Shown here: positions 40,822 to 50,458 of the stretch, one piece after another
Layout of the letters: the number at the start of each line of letters is the position of its first letter
Position numbering within the stretch: position 1 is the stretch's first letter
DNA from: Diploptera punctata
Taxonomy: Eukaryota > Arthropoda > Insecta > Blattodea > Blaberidae
Assembly (NCBI GenBank): GCA_030220185.1
Contig: JASPKZ010003422.1
Coordinates: 289,100 to 353,099, forward strand
Length of the DNA stretch: 64,000 nucleotides
Reading direction: 5' to 3'
The notes under the pieces: generated by a model
The model's database searches: none
Told to the model about the DNA's origin: nothing
Seen by the model: the letters and a program-made list of their open reading frames with translations, nothing else
Program-made: the position numbers and the translations under genes

Positions 40822-41075
40822 TTCAATGCCTCTGGTTGTCATTTCTGGTTTCTCTCTTGGCACTGGCGTAATTGTAACCCACTTCTGAAGTTGGGGCACC
40901 TGGAAGATGGAGTTACGTTACCCGATGATATGAGGGGTGATAAATGATAATGAAGCACCAGGAGAGTTCTTAACCTAAATTCCAGACAATGAGCAACCAC
41001 AGGAATAATTCCCTTTGAAGAAAAATTCCTATGGTTTGACCAGGACAGTAGTCAGAAACGCTGACCACTAGCCCA
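40822..41075 (-). mobile_element. tRNA-headed SINE, minus strand (family of 1431-1745)
   Basis: 'caatgcctctggttgtcatttctggtttctctcttggcactggcgtaattgtaacccacttctgaag' matches 1434-1506. The head near 41050 is decayed. Confidence 0.55.
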
Positions 41076-41450
41076 TGTAAGTTAAGTTCAAAGAGCAAAT
41101 TAAAAAGTAGAGTGATCCACTACAGGCCTTGAGGTAGCTGTCTTTACCACCAGAACAAAAATACAGCACTCATTTCTGTTAGAGGTTGAGTCAACTCCAG
41201 GGTCATGGTACAATCAAAAGGTTTAGACTAGTTTAAAAATCCTCACCGCACGGGGACTCTCTGGCATGTTGCAGTAGTGTCCCCCTAAGTGATTACAAAT
41301 GCATAAATTTTGCTATTTATAGATAAGGACGTCAATGAAGAACCTAAAGTGAGATCAGAACAGGCCAAGTGGCCTAACTGCATGGAAGGGAAATGATAGA
41401 TGCTTTAACATCTATGTCATATTACTTCTATATATTTAATAATTGGTAAC
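41076..41450. other. Decayed SINE-like sequence, no gene
   Basis: 41200-41285 ('gtttaaaaatcctcaccgcacggggactc') resembles the heads at 27010 and 34620. Nothing else is recognised. Confidence 0.35.
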
Positions 41451-41454
41451 ATGT

Positions 41455-41845
41455 TTTTATTATTAATTTAACACTTCTCATTGAAGGATAAATTATATTT
41501 GAATAGAAAATTATACACTCAGACTGGGGTTTGAACCCAGGAAAAGGTCTTTTTCTAGGCCAAATGCTCTACCAACTGAGCTATCTGGGCACTCCAATCT
41601 AAACACAAAATTTTCTCTTATACACTGTTAATTCCCAATCGCTGAATGCTGTATAATCACATGATCAAGTAAATGCTCGTAGCATTCGGTGATCGGGAAT
41701 TAACAATGTATAAGAGAAAAATTTGTGTTTAGATTGGAGTTTCTCAGGTAGCTCAGTGTTAGTGCATTGGCCTCGAAAGCCAAAGGTCCTAGGTTCAAAA
41801 CCCAGTCTGACCGTATAATTTGTCTCTCCAAATATAATATATCAT
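41455..41845. repeat. Inverted dimer of tRNA-like repeats
   Basis: A minus-strand core (about 41590-41518) and a plus-strand core (about 41742-41814) face away from a central hairpin. The inner text 'acacaaaattttctcttatacactgttaattcccaatc' is mirrored by 'gatcgggaattaacaatgtataagagaaaaatttgtgt', then 'cactcc' / 'ggagt' and the cores. Both cores keep A and B boxes. The plus-strand anticodon loop differs (CTCGAAA). Confidence 0.8.
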
Positions 41846-42119
41846 AGTGTTAATCTAAAAAAAAGTCAATACTAACTTACAGTTTGTGTTGTGTTTGACT
41901 AGATTATCCACAAAATATCCAGGGACTTTATGAACACACTGTATATAAAATGCTTTTAAAGGAAGGTGGACATATGGCAGTTCTGTATTGTTTACAGATA
42001 GCTGACATGATGAGTGCCTCCTGCATAGTACATGACAAAACCTGAGGTAAATTACAAAAATTACATTTTTAGGAATTAACACTATGGGCTATTATTTATT
42101 TAAGAAGAAAGTTCCGAAA

Positions 42120-42245
42120 CCAGTCTACGAAGAACAAGACTGACTAACTCACTGGCACTATCGAACCGATAGGTTCATGGCCACACAGACATAAGCTCTC
42201 CATACATCCATATCCTGAGCTAATGTTTTCCAATCATCCCCTACA
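42120..42245 (-). mobile_element. LINE 3' end fragment, minus strand
   Basis: 'tgactaactcactggcactatcgaaccgataggttcatggcc' then 'acataagctctccatacatccatatcctgagctaatgttttccaatcatcccct' is the reverse complement of the LINE tail at 28820-28942 and 33180-33275. Confidence 0.7.
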
Positions 42246-42404
42246 TATAAAATAGATGGAAAAGTTACTTTAATCAGCTACTAAATATACATGCAGAACA
42301 GGATATTGAAGAGGATAATTTATAGACAGCAGAAATGCTAGTCGAAGAACCAAGTGCATTATAGGTTGAAACGACAATAGAAGAAGAAGATTCAACAAAA
42401 ATGA

Positions 42405-42850
42405 CAAAATAAAAGAAAACAAATCAGGGATTTTATCAGATTAAATGCAAAGGATGTGAGAATTTTTACATTGGAAAAACTAAGAGAAATTTGAAAACTA
42501 GAGTGAAAGAACATCTCAGGAATGTCGAGAAAGGGGAAGTAGAAAAATCTGCTGTGGCTCCCATGCATGGGCTGAAAAACATCTTATCGAAAAGAAGGCT
42601 AAATTATTAAATCAAATAGAAAAAACCCAAAGAACTGACTGTTTGGGAAAAAATCTGCATTCAAAAAAACAAAAAAGGAGAAATTAATGAACTTTGAAAT
42701 TTCCGGGAAAAATTACTTGATTTTGAGGATTTCAGTCTACCAACAGAGGGAGTGAGAGGCAGAACAAGGGTCACAAAATTACTGAAGATGGAACTGAAGT
42801 ACAAAATTCCAACTAATTTAAAAAGAAGAAGAATATGAGGTGAATGATAA
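42405..42850 (+). pseudogene. PLE GIY-YIG endonuclease domain, frameshifted
   Basis: Reads GFYQIKCKGCENFYIGKTKR, NLKTRVKEHLRNVEKGEVEK, SAVA, a frameshift, HAWAEKHLIEKKAKLLNQIE, a frameshift, ELTVWEKICIQKNKKGEINE. This shows GIY (as GFY), C-x2-C, YIG, and the R...EH helix, the layout of the GIY-YIG nuclease that follows the reverse transcriptase in Penelope-like elements. It then shows 'LPTEGVRG' and a decayed hammerhead-like region (CTGAAGATGG...) before 'atatgaggtgaatgataaaag'. No reverse transcriptase is seen upstream. Confidence 0.8.
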
Positions 42851-42859
42851 AAGTTTATC

Positions 42860-43645
42860 ATAAGTAATGCCATGAGTGATTTCCAAATTATCTAGATAAT
42901 TTGGAAATCAAGAGTGGCATTTGTTAGGACTATTTAACGAATAAAATTAAGCTGTTTACTCACAAATCATTATTTAAATATAGTTATTTTAAAATATTTA
43001 TATATTTAATGTAAATGCTGATGTTTCAAAACCAATGAGAAATGATCTGTACGCTTCATTTGCTTCTTTTGTTCGACACTGCAACCAGATCATATTATTT
43101 ATTGCCAAAGGAACGCAATATTGTAAGAATGCACTCTAGTGGAGAAAAAATGAAACATATCAAACTGTATTTATAACTATGATTTATGAAGTATGAGGTG
43201 AGTGAAATAATAAAAAATAAACAATATCAAACTGTATATTAATTGATTTCTGATGTCCTATGATGTAAATATGACAATTATATTTTTCTAGAATGTTATT
43301 CCTGAGAAAAAATATATTTAAGAAAGTGCAAACAGTGGTTTCTTTTTTTGGTGGTATAATCAATTGCTACAAATGTTTTTATATTAACTCCCGCAAGCAC
43401 TATATATACAATCTGGTAGCCGCATTTCTTATGGAGTCAGTCACTGCAAAATAATGCTATGACCTATTCAGAATGTTAAAAGAGAGGTGCTTTCTTTATT
43501 ATGATAAACTTCAGTTGGTAAATTTTAGGCGAAACACGACTGTGATTGGTTGTAAATGAAAAATCATTGAAATGTGATTGGTCATTGACTCCCATTTGGG
43601 GAATGAGTTAAATAGTCTAAATAAATAATACCTCAGTGTGGATTC
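42860..43645 (+). repeat. Repeat X, copy 3 (uninterrupted)
   Basis: The longest copy. It starts 'gtaatgccatgagtgatttccaaattatctagataatttgg' and runs through 'gtttactcacaaatcatt' to 'ttggtcattgactcccatttggg'. A PLE-end string ('atgaggtgagtgaaataat', 43193-43212) sits inside it as a small insertion. Function unknown; no frame is shared among copies. Confidence 0.65.
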
Positions 43646-44560
43646 CTAAGAAAGCAAAGATGTGGTTCATTGTGCACTACAAGTAGCCTTCATTCTTCTA
43701 TTGGCTTGGTTCTTTCTGCAGAATTAGGTTAAAAAGACAGGTAAAATAATGTTACATTCCTTGAAGATTTACACATCAACAGAACCTTCAATTCATTTCA
43801 ATTGCTTAAACATGAAAATTAAAATTTGTACTTAAAAATTATACATAACTAAAGAACAACAAATGTTTATTCTACAATTCCACCAGTGCACTTCTCCACT
43901 CATTTTTCTGATATTAAAAAAAAAAAGAACAAATACAAAAATCTAATTTATTTTCTATATTTAAAGCAGAAGTGCTGTATTTCATGAAAATAGAGCTTGT
44001 GTTCCTACCAATTCTTGTATTTAAAGCTTTCAAGTTTAGTAACAGCATCATTATTATACATTATCAACAAAAAAATTACCAACTTTCTGAGGTTCAATTT
44101 TTTTTTCTGAGTTTGTGCTACAGTCCATAGATGGCTCAAATGCATGTCCTATTGTGTATCACTAGATAATTCCTTCTCCTTCATGCAATATTTAGACAGC
44201 ACGGCACTGTCTCTCCAAGTTCTCCTAAATATCTTTCACTACAAATGAAAATTTGCTATTTCAATCAAATAATGTTTCTCTGCTCTGTGTTGAGAATGAC
44301 CACAAAACACATAGCCTACATTGTTTATCAAATAAAGGGACAGTGATGGGGGGGGGGGTTTGAATGAGATGAAAATTGAATTGCACAATTTTAAATTACA
44401 AATGATATTGTAAGATATACAGTTTTTTTCTCTACTTACTTTTGTAAGTTGGAAATACAGCAATTTTTTCTCCTTTCCATAATAATAGTAAAAAAAAAAT
44501 TGGAATACTCTGTGACTTGGCTGATCCAGTAACATTTCAGACTCCCAGGTTCAAATCCAA
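43646..44560. other. Unassigned sequence
   Basis: A G-run lies at 44349-44358. The minus frame at 44239-44535 is A/T-driven and has no recognised domain. Confidence 0.4.
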
Positions 44561-44564
44561 TAAT

Positions 44565-44760
44565 TCTTCTCAGTCGTATCCTCTTTCCTGTAGACATTTC
44601 TTCACCTGGTTAATCCATCTTTCTCGTGGTCATTTTCCTTGTATCTTGAGATCTAACAGTTTTTGTAGTAGTCTTTCCTTTTCCATCCTCTTTATATGTG
44701 CAAACCATTTTAGTCTATTTTTTCTATGTCTGTTGTTAATTTTTATACATTTAATGTCTC
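44565..44760 (-). pseudogene. LINE C-terminal remnant, minus strand
   Basis: The minus strand from about 44735 leftwards reads LKWFAHIKRMEKERLLQKLL, DLKIQGK, then 'REKWINQVKKCLQERGYD' with a frameshift. It has the LxWxxHxxRMxxxRLxxKxL...G.R.R.K.W...V pattern. The 97-codon plus-strand frame here is its shadow. Confidence 0.65.
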
Positions 44761-45152
44761 TCTGGACTCCGTCATTTGTTATTCTATCTCTCCTTGTTTT
44801 ATGTAACTAACCCATGTAAGAATTTAATTTCTGTAGCTTGGATTCTGATCAATTCCTTCTTTCACCATCTTCCATATCGTTGCTTAAGAAACAATACTGC
44901 GTAACTAACAAAATACAAATGTTACATGAGAAACAAAAAAAACTGTTTATTTTTCTCCTTAGTACCTACAGATTGAAACCATTGTATCTAGAAGTTTAGC
45001 AGGTCACGGTACAAAATGTCATCCTAATCTATGTTTGAACTGAGCGCACTTCTTCAGTCAAATGTCAATTTCACTAAAAGTGTCAGTTACGCGGTATTGT
45101 TTCTTAAGCGACGATATATTCTTCTCCTTTCTTTCAAAAACAGCCAATTCAA

Positions 45153-45930
45153 ATTTGTCACGTTCAGTCAGTTAGCACTGGTTTACTTAGTGTTTTGTTC
45201 TGCGTGTCACATATATTGATTTGTCATTCAGTCAGTTAGCACTGGTTTACTTAGTGTTTTGTTCTGCATGTCACATATATTGATTTGTCACGTTCAGTCA
45301 GTTAGCACTGGTTTACTTAGTGTTTTGTTCCGCATGTCACATATATTGATTTGTCACGTTCAGTCAGTTAGCACTGGTTTACTTAGTGTTTTGTTCCGCG
45401 TGTCACATATATTGATTTGTCACGTTCAGTCAGTTAGCACTGGTTTACTTGGTGTTTTGTTCTGCTTGTCACATATATTGATTTGTCACGTTCAGTCAGT
45501 TAGCACTGGTTTACTTAGTGTTTTGTTCCGCGTGTCACATATATTGATTTGTCACGTTCAGTCAGTTAGCACTGGTTTACTTAGTGTTTTGTTCTGCGTG
45601 TCACATATATTGATTTGTCACGTTCAGTCAGTTAGCACTGGTTTACTTAGTGTTTTGTTCCGCATGTCACATATATTGATTTGTCACGTTCAGTCAGTTA
45701 GCACTGGTTTACTTAGTGTTTTGTTCCGCGTGTCACATATATTGATTTGTCACGTTCAGTCAGTTAGCACTGGTTTACTTGGTGTTTTGTTCTGCTTGTC
45801 ACATATATTGATTTGTCACGTTCAGTCAGTTAGCACTGGTTTACTTAGTGTTTTGTTCCGCGTGTCACATATATTGATTTGTCACGTTCAGTCAGTTAGC
45901 ACTGGTTTACTTAGTGTCACATATATTGAT
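45153..45930. repeat. 66-bp minisatellite, about 12 units, with 5-unit higher-order repeat
   Basis: Unit of 66 bp: TTTGTCACGTTCAGTCAGTT, AGCACTGGTTTACTTAGTGT, TTTGTTCCGCGTGTCACATA, TATTGA. Because 66 is divisible by 3, one frame stays open for 232 codons (45259-45957), but every unit encodes the same 22 residues and there is no sign of a gene. Variant bases (ttccgcatg, ttccgcgtg, ttctgcttg with 'ggtgtttt', and others) repeat in the same order over two blocks of five units, so the array grew by a duplication of about 330 bp. Confidence 0.9.
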
Positions 45931-45959
45931 TTAAAAATTATTCACTTTACTCAATAGAA

Positions 45960-46505
45960 ATAAATAACTTCTATAAACTTGCCAATCAAAATTTTTTTCA
46001 TACGAGAAATTTATATTTATGAATTTTAAGTGATATTTAAATGCCACCCACTGAACATTACATAAATGATAGAGAAAGGGAGTCACAATATCATTTATAA
46101 GTGTTAATGGCAGGAACTATGCAGTGATGGTATTAAGGAAACATTGAGAAAACAGAGCCTCTGTACAGTCATACCAACAACACCACAAAATTCGTGGAAA
46201 CACACCAGACTCACTCTTCAGAACTACATGGAGTTAGTAACTGATTTTCATTATGGAAAGTGAAACATGTCAACTGAGAAATGCATTTTAATATTTCAAG
46301 CAAGTAACACTCATGAGTTAGATATGCACGACTCACATCATATTTGTAGCTTTCTTGAAGACTCTTTTGAGTTTCGATGCCTTAGGCATCATTTATCAAT
46401 TCTTTCTAACTGTGGAAACGGTGGCTGTAGGTTGATTTTTTCTCTCTCTCTGTTGGCTGACCAATCAACTTCCAAAACAAATTTTCAATGTTTTTTATTA
46501 ATTAA
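45960..46505. other. Unassigned sequence
   Basis: The 80-codon plus frame at 46267-46509 has no recognised domain. Confidence 0.4.
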
Positions 46506-46558
46506 ATAAAAATAAAACTTAGTTTTATTTGATTTGCATATTTATTAAGATATAATTC

Positions 46559-46597
46559 AGTGACAGCTGTTTCAGTACACTGTACCTTCTTCAGACA
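46559..46597 (-). ncRNA. Hammerhead-ribozyme-like motif with intact core
   Basis: Minus strand: TG before the core, CTGAAGA (46594-46588), AG, GTAC-AGT-GTAC stem II, T, GAAA (46573-46570), and palindromic stem III ACAGCTGT (46570-46563). C46562 is the cleavage nucleotide, followed by AC, which pairs with GT of the 5' side. All the conserved core positions are present; stem I is short (2 bp, then a mismatch). It sits directly behind the open GIY-YIG frame, where PLE hammerheads are expected. Confidence 0.65.
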
Positions 46598-46679
46598 TGT
46601 TAACAAATTATGAATTGTGTTATTATAGTACATATCAACTGATCTAAGCAACAATACAACAATAATTTATTTAAATTTT

Positions 46680-47063
46680 TTAATTTAACAAAGGGGATTC
46701 ATTCAAATCAAGTTGAGAATTTAACAGTATATCACTACTTTTCAATTTATTTATTTCTACAGCCTCCAAAAGGCCCAACTTCTTACCCTTATCACAAACA
46801 TGTAAAATTTCAAAATTTGGATCGAAACAATGATTAAATTGGAATAGGTGGTTAGCATATTTTGAATATTCTAAATTTCTGTTATATGCTCTCATGTGTT
46901 CTTTCATCCGAGAGATAAAAGGTCTACCAGTTTGTCCTATATAGACATTGTCACATGTGTCATACTTCAATTTATATACACCTGATAATATTTCTTTTGG
47001 TTTTATTGTTTTTATTATATTTTGTAAAGTTTTATTAGTTTTAAATGCCACATTAATGTTCAA
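46680..47063 (-). pseudogene. Penelope-type GIY-YIG endonuclease fragment, open frame
   Basis: 127 codons without a break. The reading is MNINVAFKTNKTLQNIIKTI, KPKEILSGVYKLKYDTCDNV, YIGQTGRPFISRMKEHMRAY, NRNLEYSKYANHLFQFNHCF, DPNFEILHVCDKGKKLGLLE, AVEINKLKSSDILLNSQLDL. GVY (for GIY), YIG, the R of SRMKEH and the E of LLEAVEI are the catalytic positions of the GIY-YIG fold. One cysteine of the C-x2-C knuckle is replaced (KYDTCDN). The reverse transcriptase that should precede it is absent, so this is a 5'-truncated copy, but its unbroken frame suggests it is the youngest PLE here. The first Met is internal, not a true start. Confidence 0.85.
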
Positions 47064-47339
47064 CTTTTTTTTTTGTTACTCAGTGTAATTGATAATTATG
47101 CTGAACACATTGAAACTTCGGTCTTGAAGAAATCTACAAATATGAGGCGAGTCGTGAACTCCTATTATTTAGAATAAAGCTGATAGCGTCACTTCCTTTA
47201 AATTGAATACTTTTTATAAAGGGTTTGATACAGAGAGAGCAAGTCAGCTGTTGTTTCCACAAGTTTGATTGGCAACACTGAAACCTTCCACTGTGCATGT
47301 GTGAAATGAAGAGACAACATTAAATATCTGTAGCTTACA

Positions 47340-47480
47340 GCAGGACACAAAAAAAATAAATAAATAAATGACTGAAGAGGGACAAGATATTGTCTGAAAC
47401 CGGCGGTATCAAAGAAATTTGAAAATATATGAGGTGAGTCGTTCAGAATATGTTCTCCACTCACTATTAAATAATAATTT
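47340..47480 (+). mobile_element. PLE terminus with hammerhead motif
   Basis: It contains the hammerhead-like motif (separate entry), then 'aaagaaatttgaaaatatatgaggtgagtcgtt' and 'gttctccactcactatta'. The upstream part (47190-47340) is unassigned. Confidence 0.7.
47369..47411 (+). ncRNA. Hammerhead-ribozyme-like motif with intact core
   Basis: TGA (stem I), CTGAAGA (47372-47378), GG, GACAA-GATA-TTGTC stem II, T, GAAA (47396-47399), ACC-GGC-GGT stem III, A47408 as the cleavage nucleotide, then TCA, which pairs with TGA. All the conserved core positions are present; one or two bases bulge at the bottom of stem II. Related but broken copies lie at 7050, 11025 and 13744. Confidence 0.7.
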
Positions 47481-47574
47481 TATAAAATAAAAACCAGTGA
47501 TTTATATTTTGAATCAGATTTTTTCAATATTTCATTTCAATACTTTGAACTATCCATGTTTTTATTTAAATTCA

Positions 47575-47680
47575 TCACTCACACTGAAGGACAAATTAAT
47601 ATTTGAAGAAAAAAATGTAGCCTAAACTGGGGACGAGACCTCGGGTTAAAATTGCAGTTTATGTGTAAATTTTTCTATTG
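47575..47680 (-). repeat. Truncated tRNA-like repeat
   Basis: 'cacactgaaggacaaattaatatttgaagaaaaaaatgtagcctaaactgggg' is the end unit plus the first bases of a core, then decay. Confidence 0.45.
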
Positions 47681-47824
47681 AAATATTACTTCTGATAAAT
47701 ATTTTAAAATTAATTTATTGTAGCAAACGAGAGATTAAAACAACTTATTCACACCTCACCTCTCTCGTCTGGAACAAGACATTGTCTTGTTTTCTGAGAA
47801 GCCTCTTATTTCAGCAAACAATTT

Positions 47825-48300
47825 TCATCATAGCCATAGCCCATCAGAAGCCAGGTTGAAAAAAGGTTGAGGGGAGGAGTAATACCTCGTAAAAAAAGAC
47901 CTTCGTTCAGCTTGCCCAGATGATAGTACCTTGTGAGGGTCCCTTGCCAGGGTTACGGTGAAGACCTCAATGGCACATACAGCGGAGGAGTCCTTTGGTA
48001 CGGTGTACCTGATGCAAGAGGCAACTCTACATCTACTGCCAAACGGGCGGATGGGGTTCGTTAGTCCTGCAAGACAACCCATCTAGGAGAGACAACTCCA
48101 GGCTGAGCTCTGGAGCCGGGTGAAGGCAATCGGCCTAGGGAGGAAACCACGAATAATAAACCCACCATGAAAACGGGCTGCAACCCACTTCAAGGTGTAT
48201 CTTATACATTGTTCGCAGTCCCAAGGATCAAGTTGAATGCACATCCAATACATCTTCCTCCGAGGAGTGATTTTGGAAATAAACAGGATGAAAATTGTTT
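47825..48300 (+). mobile_element. LINE leader-like fragment
   Basis: 'agccatagcccatcagaagcc', 'gatagtaccttgtgagggtcccttgccagggttacggtg', 'gcggaggagtcctttggtacgg', 'ggttcgttagtcctgcaagacaacccatctaggagagacaactcc' and 'gaggaaaccacgaataataaacccaccatgaaaacgggctgcaa' read like the GC-richer leader of an abundant insect LINE. No frame is conserved. It ends in (gaa)n at 48303-48317. Confidence 0.5.
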
Positions 48301-48484
48301 AAGAAGAAGAAGAAGAATTTTCATCAACATGAGCTTCCTCTCAGTGTGACCGTCTACAAAGGATTTTGCAATAATTTCTTCCTGGGCTGCCATTTGGTTG
48401 GTAATTTAGAATTGCCTTAGGATGGAGTCTGACATGTGTCTGTCACACAATCAGCATATTGTTGGCTGAAACAACTTTAATATA

Positions 48485-48925
48485 GATTTCAAAATGAGGT
48501 ATGTATTTATTTATATTATTTTCAGTCTGATCATCTTACCTCAATATTAATGTTGATTTGTTCTTGGACATGTTTCAAAACAATTCTGTTTTATCGTCAG
48601 CTTGTCCAGACTGGTTTGATTTATGTTGCACACCCTGGATGTCGATGTTAGCTCCATCCTGTGGTTGGCCAAAGAACCTTCAAACAAGGTCACACTCCGT
48701 CGGTATTTTAAAATTCATAACTCTGTTTTTGTTCTTCTGACTATAGATTTTTCCCAAATAGTCAGCTCTTTTGTATTTTCTAACTGTTTTAAATAATTTA
48801 GTGTCTGAATTTATATTATGTTTTTCAGACCAAACATGAGCAGCAACTGCAGATTTTTCTATTTCCCCATTTTTAATATTTCTTATGTGTTCTTTGCTTC
48901 TAATTTTTATTACTTCCATATAGTT
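48485..48925 (-). mobile_element. PLE 3' part, minus strand
   Basis: Protein end (48919-48683): MEVIKIRSKEHIRNIKNGEI, EKSAVAAHVWSEKHNINSDT, KLFKTVRKYKRADYLGKIYS, QKNKNRVMNFKIPTECDLV. It continues with a hammerhead-like motif at 48604-48563 identical in core and stems to that at 34399-34440, and the terminus 'tgaggtaagatgatcagac'. About 200 bp of this 3' end match 34350-34560 almost perfectly, so the two are recent relatives. Confidence 0.75.
48563..48604 (-). ncRNA. Hammerhead-like motif, second copy
   Basis: CTGACGA, AAAACA-GAAT-TGTTTT, GAAA, ACATGT, C: the same as at 34399-34440. Stem I is weak. Confidence 0.6.
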
Positions 48926-48929
48926 TAAA

Positions 48930-49750
48930 TGGGAGCTTCGGCGCTGGATTTTAGTGCCTTGCAGTTAAAAACAGCAGATAATTTTTTGGACATAACAACA
49001 CAATGCTTCTCTGTGAGAAATTTAACTGTTGCACCATTGAGATTTTGCATAAACACTGACTTGAAGTTAAAAACGGCAGAATTAACTGTTTCCAATTTTT
49101 TTTATCGATAACACTAAAGCTCATCAGCAGCTATTAAACAAAACAAAAAAAGGAAATCAGTTGACAAACAGAGCAAAAACTGTTTTGTCTTAGCCTATTT
49201 ATATATGGATCTAGCAGAATGTCCTAAGCTACTCCAACAGGACGGACAGTTGAGAATGGGAAACAAGTTGTACAGCTGCAAGAGACAGATAATGTTTCTC
49301 TTCATTTCTGCGGCCAGCGAGCACGAGTAGCAGTCTTATTGTCGCATCTGACCAATCACGGGAGATGAGCTCTTGTTAAATGTGCGTTTACGTTTCAAAA
49401 GTAAAATTAGACATTAAAAATTCTCTCTTTTTTTTTTTACATGAGCACAGTATATGTTTTACCCATAATGCTACAGCAATATGCACTTTATGGGACGTCT
49501 TCGATTTCTTCGATTCTTCTCCAGTTCTGCTGGCGGCTGATTGCGAATTATACGCACGACCTGCAACACAACAGAACTGGTAACACTGTGTAAATAACCA
49601 AGTGAACTGTGAAGCAGCATTTTAACATTCACTTAATAATACAATTAAAGTTAATAAATAATTTTGTATTTTAACATTCTTTTTATACTTAAATATAACT
49701 TTAAATAAAAATCTAAATATTTCATTGTTAATCTTAATATTATTCGTTTT
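48930..49750. other. Unassigned sequence
   Basis: 48935-49090 repeats parts of itself and of 31310-31390 ('gcagttaaaaa.ggcaga', 'ttttttggac.ca', 'ctctg.gagaa'), an unnamed repeat. The frames at 48929-49583 have no recognised domain. Confidence 0.35.
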
Positions 49751-49759
49751 TAAACACCT

Positions 49760-49945
49760 TAATGATGGACAAATTATATTTGAAAAGAAAAATATACGCC
49801 TAGACTGGGGTTTGAACCCAGGACCTTTGACTTTCTATGTCAATCCTCTTCCATCTGAGCTACCTAGGTAGTAGTCAAAGGTCCTGGGTTCAAACGCCAG
49901 TCTAGCCATAAATTTTTCTTTTTAAATATAATTTCATTGTTAGTT
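49760..49945. repeat. tRNA-like hairpin dimer
   Basis: A nearly complete minus-strand core (49869-49798) is followed at once by the inverse of its T-arm half (49870-49912, 'gtagtcaaaggtcctgggttcaaacgccagtctag'). The outer ends 'atatttgaaaagaaaaat' and 'atttttctttttaaatat' are also inverse. The whole is about 170 bp of hairpin. Confidence 0.75.
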
Positions 49946-50340
49946 ATTGTCAAATAAAAATCTCTTAATAATAATAAAAATATGTTACTAAATAAATATT
50001 TTTATTTATTTTTTTTAAATAATACCTTTCTTTTATTCTCTTATAAATGAAAGTAAACTAAATTGTGACTGGAATTAAAATCACTTATCTTTCTTATGTG
50101 ACCAATCAGATTTAACCTTACATTTAATGGAATTATTAACTAATATAAAATAAGAATAAAGTCATGTGATGTAATAAAAAACTTTATATTTTAACGTGTT
50201 TAATTTATTCATTCTGTATCGATGTTTTGTTTTAAATAGAAGCAAGAATGGCTCGTCAGATAGAATTTTATAATCTCTCCGATTCTAGGATGGTGAAAAG
50301 TTTCATATTGTACTTGAAATGAAAATAAGAAGAATTGATT
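49946..50340. other. AT-rich intergenic or intronic sequence
   Basis: Nothing recognised. Confidence 0.5.
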
Positions 50341-50344
50341 TTAA

Positions 50345-50458
50345 ATATTCTATTCTGCCCGAGGGCAGGTCTTTCACTGCAATCATAGCATTTTCATGCT
50401 ATGCATTGCAGCTTTACTAGGGAATTATAGCTGTGGTAGCTTCCCGTTGCTCTTCACA
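50345..50458 (-). mobile_element. Truncated SINE ('GGTGTGGAAAGC' family)
   Basis: 'ctgcccgagggcaggtctttcactgcaatcatagcattttcatgctatgcattgcagctttactagggaattata' is the 3' tail unit; the head is missing. Confidence 0.7.

Larger units (their letters stand above)
46510..47063 (-). mobile_element. Best preserved PLE 3' part: GIY-YIG end plus hammerhead
   Basis: On the minus strand a GIY-YIG coding part (47063-46680) is followed by about 80 nt of 3' sequence and a hammerhead-like motif at 46597-46559. It belongs to a different PLE subfamily from the 'GPPTEG' copies elsewhere in the window. The 5' side is cut off near 47070 at a T-run. Confidence 0.8.

Noticed and set aside
44517..44810. 97-codon hydrophobic plus-strand frame that looks like a membrane protein
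   Set aside because: It is the antisense of a LINE C-terminal remnant. The hydrophobic look comes from reading A-rich coding sequence backwards.
45259..45957. 232-codon open frame on the plus strand
   Set aside because: It is the 66-bp minisatellite read in one frame. Each unit gives the same 22 residues and the frame stays open only because 66 is divisible by 3.
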